A stretch of 64,000 nt of DNA from Diaporthe sp. PMI_573 (Eukaryota; Ascomycota; Sordariomycetes; Diaporthales; Diaporthaceae). Each line of letters starts with the position of its first letter. The first letter of the stretch is position 1. The stretch is from the NCBI GenBank assembly GCA_021399435.1, contig JAJTUP010000002.1:3162001-3226000 (forward strand), read 5' to 3'. Under the pieces are notes generated by a model. That model ran no database searches, had not been told where the DNA came from, and worked only from the letters and a program-made list of their open reading frames with translations. Both the position numbers and the translations under genes were made by a program. Shown in pieces: positions 57,378-64,000 of the stretch.

Positions 57378-58005
57378 GGCGAGCTGAGTTGGGCAGGTCG
57401 TCAAATTGACCACTCTTCAGCGAGGGCCGATGGGGGTTTGCCGATGCTTGACGTTTTGGAAAACGGCAGTCAGTTAATTGCACATGGGGCGTTGGGCCGG
57501 GAGCCAGCGACCGATTCCAGAGGCTTTCGCTCTCGAGCTGGTTGGCAGGCAGGCGGGCAGGCAGTGGTGGTGTTGATTGTTGAATGCGCCGCGAGGAGTG
57601 GGATGGGCAACACGGCCCAAGACTTGCTAGCTGGGGGACGCGACTTTTCCAAAGCTGCCATTCGCGACAGGAGCTCCCCCGGAGCACGGGCCAATCCCCA
57701 GGTACACAGTACACTGTACGGTATCAGTAAGAATGCAGCATCGGAAATGCACACAACATTGTTCGCTATTATCAGAAGACTATGCTCGCAGCGAGCAGTG
57801 TGCCTTCTGTATTCTTACCCGTCCTTGAACAGGCCATGGCCTTTACTCAGTATGACTGCAACCTGTTGTTTCCCGGGTCAAGCTTGGGCGGTTTGGATAA
57901 TATGCCCGAGTGATTGTGATTGTGATTGAGTGATGTTACTACGGCGGTCAATCTTTACAGCGTCTACCAGTATCCTCGGCGAGATTCAGATCGCATGGCC
58001 AGAAC
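57378..58005. other. Intergenic gap
   Basis: Promoter of nup85 and 3' flank of the amidase. No gene recognised. Confidence 0.55.
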
Positions 58006-59843
58006 TCAAATTGACTTCCAATCGAATGCCTTTTCCCAGGCGGTAGCAGCCTTCAAAACTGTTACGTCGTCATATCTACGCCCAACGATCATAATACCGG
58101 TTGGTAACTTTATCTCGGGATTGTCAGACGCTGGGACGAACCCGCAGGGGAGCGACAACGCAGGGTGACCGGTGCCTGTGTCTCATCAGCATCTCTCCTC
58201 TGACAATCCAGTTGGAAGTATGATCAAGGGCACTCACAATCAAAGGGGCAAGTATTGTATACTATGCTCGGGTTCAGAGCATTGTCCTGCAGTGGCCCCT
58301 TCTTTGTGCTGCCATCCCCAAGATTTTGAGGTGGTGAGGCAACCGTTGGCATCACCAGGACATCGACATCGTTGAGGGCGTCATCATAGCTGTCCTAAGT
58401 AGCAGGCGTCTGGTCAGCACAGAACAAAGGCCCCATGAGGGTTTCAGGCGAACTGACTGCGAGCCCTTTGACCAGATTCCCAACCTTTCCCTGCAACGCC
58501 GGCCCATACTTCGCCTCGCAGTAGAGCCACCTGATATACAAATTCCGACAGCCAGGCCCCAGTGCGTCAAACTCGCGTTGGCTCAGCCGTTTCGACGTCA
58601 TGAGTCCCGCTCGGTCGGTCATTGAGAGCTGCTTTCTGCCATCCATATCCCCAAAGATGGCCTGTCGCCCACCGGCAATTGGGAGGCCGCATGTCCAGAT
58701 CACATTACCTGTGTGGTGCGCAGGAACAGAGACTTCCCGGACCTGTGCGCCAAGTTGTGAGAATTTCTGGGCGGCGGCTCTTACAACAGCGATGACATTT
58801 GCGTCTTGGTGGGGCACTTCGAAGCCTTCTCTCAGGATGCCGACCTTGAAGCCGCTCAGTGAAGTTTTCGACTCCTTCCGGGTGGTGTCAAGGACAGCAT
58901 CTAGAAACAATGTCCTAGGGCTCCCGACCTCAAGACCAAAAGCCGGCTGACGATCATCCCAACCATCGGACCCGGCAATTGCTTCGAGGAGCCTCGCGCA
59001 TTCAGGCACCGTCCGCGCCATTGGCCCGGTGTGGTCTATGTTCGCGTCGAGACTGAGGATGCCCGTGTAGGGAACGAGTCCCCAGGTCGGTTTCAAGCCC
59101 ACGATGCCACAGCATGTCGCTGGAATCCTTATGCTGCCTCCCTGGTCGCCTCCGATGGCCACGTCGACGGACCCTGTCGCCACTAGGCGGCCGGAGCCTG
59201 ATGAAGAACCTCCGGCGCTGTATAAGTCGTTGAATGGGTTGTGTACGCGGCCTGTGCACGAGGATATGGATGTCCCCTCGAGACAGCTGTTCTCGCAGGC
59301 TGAACTTCACGTCAGTGTAACCTGGACTCGGTTCTCCGTGCATCAAATGGGTATCCATACCTGATTTACCCAAGATAAGGCCTCCCGCATCCAGAATACG
59401 AGTTACAATGGTAGCATCGTAGTCGGGCGTCCAATCTACCATGGTTGAACCATTCGTGCACCGCACGCCTGCCACGGCGGTATTATCCTTGATAGCGACA
59501 GTCTTGCCTTCTAGGAGTTTAGTCCTCGGCGAGGTTGCCTTGATCAAGGCCTGTCTTTAGAGTCAGCTATGGTCAACCACACCGTATTGTCTCCACTATT
59601 TACCTTTGTCGCCCAACCTCCACCATCGGCATCCTTGGGCTCGGGAATGTGGACATGTTCCCGAGGGTATTTGGTGAGATCGGGTTTCGGAAACAATAGC
59701 TTGTCATCTCCGAGGCTGGCGACAAGGTCTTCTAGTTCGCTCGTCATAATACTGTAATCTTCCGCATGGCCCTCCTCAAGCTTCAAGCCTGCCTTGGCGG
59801 CAAGACCTGTGATCTCATCGACACTGACCTTCACGGGAGACAT
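58006..59843 (-). CDS. Amidase-signature-family amidohydrolase
   Basis: Exons 59843-59604, 59550-59361, 59299-58458, 58394-58238 and 58175-58006 (introns of 53, 61, 63 and 62 nt) give 532 residues, a normal size. The Ser-cisSer-Lys catalytic triad is visible: Lys101 in TVAIKDNT, the cis-Ser in the loop AGGSSSGSGR (172-181), and the nucleophile Ser199 in GGDQGGSIRIPA. Most relatives have a Thr or Ser at the Gln196 position. After GLKPTWGLVPYTG and DHTGPMARTV, the C-terminus reads LVMPTVASPP, NTCPFDCTGHPALSLP and ends AFDWKSI; this completes the fold and supports the last two junctions. It should hydrolyse a carboxamide or related C-N bond. The form resembles fungal amidases rather than GatA of the tRNA amidotransferase. 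An upstream in-frame ATG at 59990 is possible, but its added residues look non-coding. Confidence 0.9.
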
Positions 59844-60682
59844 GGTGCGCTGATGGACTGGAGCCGTCCGGCTCAAGAGATTGCACGTAACGGCGTGAAA
59901 TTCCGAGTTGTTATATTTGATTGTTGGGGAGAAGACAAATGTGATATCAGAAGCTTGACAGTGGGATGTGTTGCGACTTGAAGAAGTCATGCACTTAGCC
60001 AGTCCCCATTTATTTAGAACACAGTCACCTCGTCGTCCCGAAGATCGGCACTGCCACCAGATCCTTATCTAATAGCAGGCAGGCGCGGGGTACAATATCC
60101 GAACCGGCAACCTTGGAGGCTATGATCTGCTGAGGCTTTGTAATACATGGTATGTCCAGCATAAATACTTTTCTAAATTGCTCCGTAATTACCTCATCAA
60201 GAAGAGCGGGTCTTCTTTGCCCCCCATTGTTCTTTGTGAAATAATTGTCTGCAAGACCATCAAGGTTTGCGAGAGGACATTATACCACTCTTGGAAACAG
60301 TGAAAGTCAAAAATTCTAGGTTAGATTCATGGCCTTTAATGTTGATGGAGCCAACGTGTGGGTAAAATCATTTTCTATGTAACTAAGCTGTCGCCCTGGC
60401 CCTCACTACTAGTTATATATCAGATTGAACATCTGAATCAAGACAGTACAGACAAGCAAATACGAAATTTTTGATGCGATAGCAGAATGAACAAGTGCAA
60501 CAAACATCGCCAAATCCTACACTTGTATCTGCCTTTAGAAGTACGAAGTCAAGAATGTTAGCTGTAGTCGCCGCTTTGGGGGCAAACCATAAAGTGCTCA
60601 CTGCCTGAAGAGCCAGGTTATATTTCTGCGGTCATGAACTCCTACACTCCTTTCTCTGACCTCTTTTAGTCCGGTAGAACAT

Positions 60683-60832
60683 ACCCTATAGGATTAATCG
60701 TCCGTAAGATACTCCTGTGAGATAGCCTTCCATGGGATACCCTCCTTTAAGATAGACTCCTAGGGGAAGTCTCCTGTAGGATCATCTCTTACGACATAAA
60801 CTTCTGTGGAATAAATTCCTATCGGATGACCC
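60683..60832. repeat. Decayed 15-bp minisatellite
   Basis: Ten diverged units with a consensus close to CTCCTGTAGGATAAA (for example CTCCTTTAAGATAGA, CTCCTGTAGGATCAT, CTTCTGTGGAATAAA). Unit lengths are 12-17 bp. The array is old and imperfect but clearly periodic. Confidence 0.75.
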
Positions 60833-61791
60833 CCTGCCCATTGATGGGTATTTCCATATGGCTAGGTTGTATAGGCCCTCTGAAGCGAATTGCCTTTTTT
60901 TTTTGGGGGGGGGGGGGGTAGTCAGTGCTCTGGACCTCCATCAGGCGTACAGCATTTCGTGAGCGGAGAAGACCTATAGATGCTTACTAGTCCGGTATGT
61001 TATGAGTATGTCGATAAGAAGAACTTGAATTTGCTGTAGATATTTATATGCTTTAGAGTTTTTGGAAGACGTCTCAGAGTGGATCGAAAGTCGACCGTGA
61101 ATTCTCAATGCTTCAATGATGATGATCTTTGGGCATCGGCTTTGATTCCTATCACTGCCTCTTTTGCCTGTTTTCTTTTTCTTTTTTCTTAAAAAGGCCT
61201 GTCTACTGTGGACCACTCGTGCTGTTTGTGGACGCATGCCGTGATCCTCATGCCGCAGCACTTTGACCTGGTGGTGCACATGTGAGTGAGGTGATTTCTT
61301 CCAAACCACCGTTTCCTTGCGATTGCATGGCACATAATTATAGCGAAGACAGTTGATCTGTCGACACAAGTAATACAAATTTCCGCAGAACCCAGGCACT
61401 GAGACCACGTTTTAAAAGACGCGGCATCGACAGACGCATTGCCATTGGCAGTGACTTCTGGAAATATTCCACAGAAGGGGGCCCGGGGACATTTGTGCTG
61501 GCCCCCTAATGTATTATTAGAAGTGTGTCGATTTAGAGTAGCTTGGCTCTCGCTGGCGCCGAGTCAGGATGTTACTAATACTCGTAGTTCATTGGTGAGC
61601 TGTCTGCCTCCCCTGTAGCATTTCTGCTTGAATTTTAATCTCAATTGAAGTATTACTGATAGTATGGGGCCTCACTCCACTTGTACCATGTAGTATTCGG
61701 CCATTAACCCGGGCCCGAACACTTGGGAGTGGCTGTGTACCAAGACTGTGCAACATGGTATTTCAGTTCTGTGTTCTTCCAGTCAGAGCGA

Positions 61792-61799
61792 CATATAAA
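61792..61799 (+). promoter_or_regulatory. TATA box (candidate)
   Basis: CATATAAA, 122 bases before the peroxidase ATG, followed by a CT-rich stretch (CTCTTCTTCCAGCTCAC) where transcription could begin. Confidence 0.4.
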
Positions 61800-61920
61800 C
61801 ACGTTGAATCCCTCTGCATGGAAATTTGCCGTCAATTTATAGGACCCAAATCACTCGCTCTTCTTCCAGCTCACAATCATTCTTTTAGTTTTCCTTTCCC
61901 CCTTGTTCGACTTTACCACG

Positions 61921-62789
61921 ATGCGCGCTGAGTTTCTATCCTTCGCGTTTTCAATATCGGCAGCACTGTCCCAGAGCACCGAACATCTATGGCAGGTAGC
62001 TGGGCCTAATGATAGTATTTCGCCACACTTATTCCTCACGAGGGTCCTCAATAACTAATCAGAAACATCAGGCCGGGCCCCATGTCCACTCCTGAATAGC
62101 CTTGCGAACCACGGCTACCTGCCCCGCAACGGCGAGAACATTTCCGTAGATGCTCTCATCGAGGGAATGCACGCAGGGCTAAACCTCCGAGAAGACGCGA
62201 AGCTGTTCTTTAGGCTGCAAGGCAACAAGGCCCTCGAAGCCTCCTCGACGGGGAACAAGGAGACATTCCACCTAAGCGATCTCAACAAGCACGATCTTAT
62301 CGAGCATGATGCTTCTCTAAGCCGATCGGATATCTTCTTTGGGGATAATTGGTCTTTCAATCAGACTATATTTGACGAGACTAAGTCATATTGGCCATCG
62401 GAGACAGTCTCTCTTAGTGATGCCGCGAAGGCTCTTGTTGCCAGGCAGAAAAGTGCTGAGAGCATTAACCCCGAGTACAACTTACCACTTGATGGGCATA
62501 CAAACTCTCTGGGACAGACAGCCATGTATCTTGGTCTCTTTGGAGACTACGACGACGGTAACGCCAACAGAAGCTGGGTTGAGTACTTTTTTGGTATGTT
62601 GAAATCACTTCATGTCGAAGGACATTGGACTAATTGAGATCGACCTCACTTTTCGTAGAGAACGAGAGACTCCCATTCGAGCTCGGTTGGCAAAGGCGGT
62701 CAGATGACGACAAGATTCCAGCAACTGGCATTTTGGCGCTAACCACCAAGGTTGCTGTTCACTACTTAGCTGCCAAGGTTGGACTTTAG
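61921..62789 (+). CDS. Secreted heme-thiolate peroxidase (chloroperoxidase/peroxygenase family)
   Basis: Exons 61921-62014, 62072-62593 and 62659-62789 (introns of 57 and 65 nt) give 248 residues, close to the short class of the family. The first junction restores the N-terminal signature GPNDSRAPCPLLNSLANHGY; Cys36 is the heme-thiolate ligand. A signal peptide (MRAEFLSFAFSISAALS) precedes it. The acid-base and metal site E-H-D is at 109-111 (LIEHDASLSRSD). The last exon encodes ENERLPFELGWQRR, the usual C-terminal block. Such enzymes use hydrogen peroxide to halogenate or insert oxygen into organic substrates, generally outside the cell. It faces a GMC oxidoreductase 241 bases away, convergently. 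Substrate and preference (peroxygenase or haloperoxidase) are not predictable. Confidence 0.93.
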
Positions 62790-63030
62790 AGGTGGTTTGC
62801 CTTTGGGCACCGTAGAATGTAGTTCATCTTTCCAGCGCGGGATCAACCTCGCCCGATTTCACTCTCGTCTTCAGATTGATTGAAATTGCGAGATTGTCCA
62901 CTTTCTTTTTATACTCACGGAACACTACTCTGCGAAGCAAGGACATCCTGCTTCCACAGTACGCAGAAAGAAATGGATTCTCCTAGGCCATTCATCTGAA
63001 TGGTCCTAGGCATGAAGTCCCAAGGCGAGT

Positions 63031-64000
63031 TTATATTGCGTGCATCCGGTAGCCGTTGAAACCCTTAATGACATCAGCCGCCCTTTCCCCAACAGCATAC
63101 ATTGTCTCCTGAGTATGAGCAGAAGGGATCAGAGGCAGGATGCTAGCGTCTACGATCCTCAATCCCTGGACACCGTACACGCGTAGCTGCGGGTCAACGA
63201 CTCCTCCCAACTCCAAAGGCATCATCGCTGCTGTACAGCAAGGGTGCGCATTGGCTGGACGGTAGAGTGTGGTCCTGATCGCGTCCTCTATTTGCTTGTC
63301 AGTTGTGACATTGGCTCCAGGCACGGTCTCTACTGGCTGAAGAGGGGCCATAGAAGGCGTCGACAAGAGCTTCCGAGCCATCTTGAGCCCTTCGATGGCA
63401 ATCTTGATATCGAATGGGTGTGTCAGGGCCTGATAGTTCACCTGCGGCGCCCCGAGAATGGGATCCGGGTTGGTGGAATTGATGAGCACTGTGCCGCGAG
63501 ACAATGGTTTGATGACGGCGAAAGCAGTTCCAGCGGCACCGCCAAATGTGCTCTCCATCACGCTGCCGTGCTGCTCAGATATGACGCGGGACAGGATCTG
63601 GTGTTGAAGCTTGTAGCCAGCCTCCAGGACCGGGTATTGCCTGTGCCAATCATCAAGGTACCGACTGGTCTCATTGTCGTGGAGGAAGTCGTCTATCAGC
63701 TCTTGGTAATCATTGGTGAGGTTCTTCAAAGATAAGACGACCCTGTTGTTGCCGAAGGCCCAGGTGAGAGGCCCAGTCCTGTTCGCCATATATTCGTCCC
63801 AAGATGCGTTGAAAAAAGAGGCGTCGTTATAGAGATTCGGGTTGAGGCTTGGCTCGTTCAGGACTGATGGAGGAAATACAAGTTAGTCTTCGGTAGGACT
63901 CATCATGTATCACGCAAGAGGATATAGTGGACGCACATTGGAAAGAGAATCCGTTGTTTGTCGGATGATCCTGAAAGTTCGCACCGACCCCAGGCAGGTC
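63031..64000 (-). CDS. GMC-family flavin oxidoreductase, C-terminal part
   Basis: The gene is cut by the right edge. Visible exons are 64000-63937 (continuing outside) and 63863-63031, with a 73-nt intron; 298 residues are seen. DLPGVGANFQDHP is the conserved motif near the substrate-domain entrance. The C-terminal GMC domain has the two catalytic positions: His at 63244-63246 (ANAHPCCTAAMMP) and His at 63115-63117 (IPSAHTQETMYAVGERAADVI). ELGGVVDPQLRVYGVQGLRIVDAS is the usual family signature. Members oxidise alcohols or sugars with FAD, as oxidases (making peroxide) or dehydrogenases; the distinction cannot be made here. Several N-x-S/T sites suggest a secreted protein, but the N-terminus is outside the window. 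Confidence 0.92.

Larger units (their letters stand above)
59844..61920. other. Gene-free, AT-richer 2.1-kb gap
   Basis: Between the amidase (-) and the peroxidase (+) starts. It holds a decayed 15-bp minisatellite (60683-60832), a T10/G14 run at about 60895-60919 and a 144-codon minus frame (60974-61408) without motifs. The base composition is clearly more AT-rich than in the rest of the window. No gene supported. Confidence 0.6.

Noticed and set aside
59844..59990. Amidase start at 59990 instead of 59843
   Set aside because: In frame, but the extra 49 residues show no family similarity; the ATG at 59843 is in a better context. Not fully excluded.
60974..61408. 144-codon minus-strand frame
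   Set aside because: Overlaps an A/T-run (poly-Lys) and has no recognisable content.

Overview
This is nuclear DNA from a filamentous ascomycete (Pezizomycotina, probably a Sordariomycete). The evidence is short GT-AG introns (mostly 53-105 nt) with CTAAC/CTGAC-type branch points, separate promoters with no operons, and fungus-specific families: an ECM33-type GPI wall protein, an Anp1-type mannosyltransferase, a heme-thiolate peroxidase and fungal Nup85. Coding DNA is GC-rich and the gaps carry many microsatellites. I rebuilt exon structures by hand from splice signals and reading frame. In every multi-exon model the exon lengths sum to whole codons.

Layout, left to right: qcr7 (complex III, +), a four-knuckle CCHC protein (-), an Anp1/Mnn9-family mannosyltransferase (-), a 3-methyladenine DNA glycosylase (+), a 5.7-kb stretch with no gene, ecm33 (+), an SPF45-like splicing factor (-), a Dot5-type peroxiredoxin (-), a 21-kDa complex I subunit (+), Lto1 (-), an SDR oxidoreductase (-), the Naa10/Ard1 acetyltransferase (+), a large uncharacterised protein with an apparent frame break (-), eIF2B-beta (-), a cytochrome b5-acyl-CoA dehydrogenase fusion (-), an FAD amine oxidase (+), a Gis2/Byr3/CNBP seven-knuckle protein cut into eight exons (-), a Sae2/Ctp1/CtIP repair protein (+), a Ubp3/USP10-type deubiquitinase (+), a DUF952 protein (-), Nup85 (-), an amidase (-), a secreted heme-thiolate peroxidase (+) and the 3' part of a GMC oxidoreductase (-) that runs off the right edge.

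Most of the window is ordinary housekeeping sequence: respiration, translation, splicing, nuclear pore, DNA repair and protein modification. The right end (about 58-64 kb) is more accessory. It has an amidase, a 2-kb gap with a decayed 15-bp minisatellite, and a convergent pair of a peroxide-using heme-thiolate enzyme and a GMC-family flavoenzyme that could supply peroxide. I found no CRISPR array, no intact transposon and no tRNA or rRNA gene, and no strong case for a wholly new system. The points most worth checking are the peroxidase/GMC pair, the micro-exon structure of the CNBP gene, the frame break in the large uncharacterised gene, a substituted oxyanion position in the deubiquitinase, and the decayed minisatellite.
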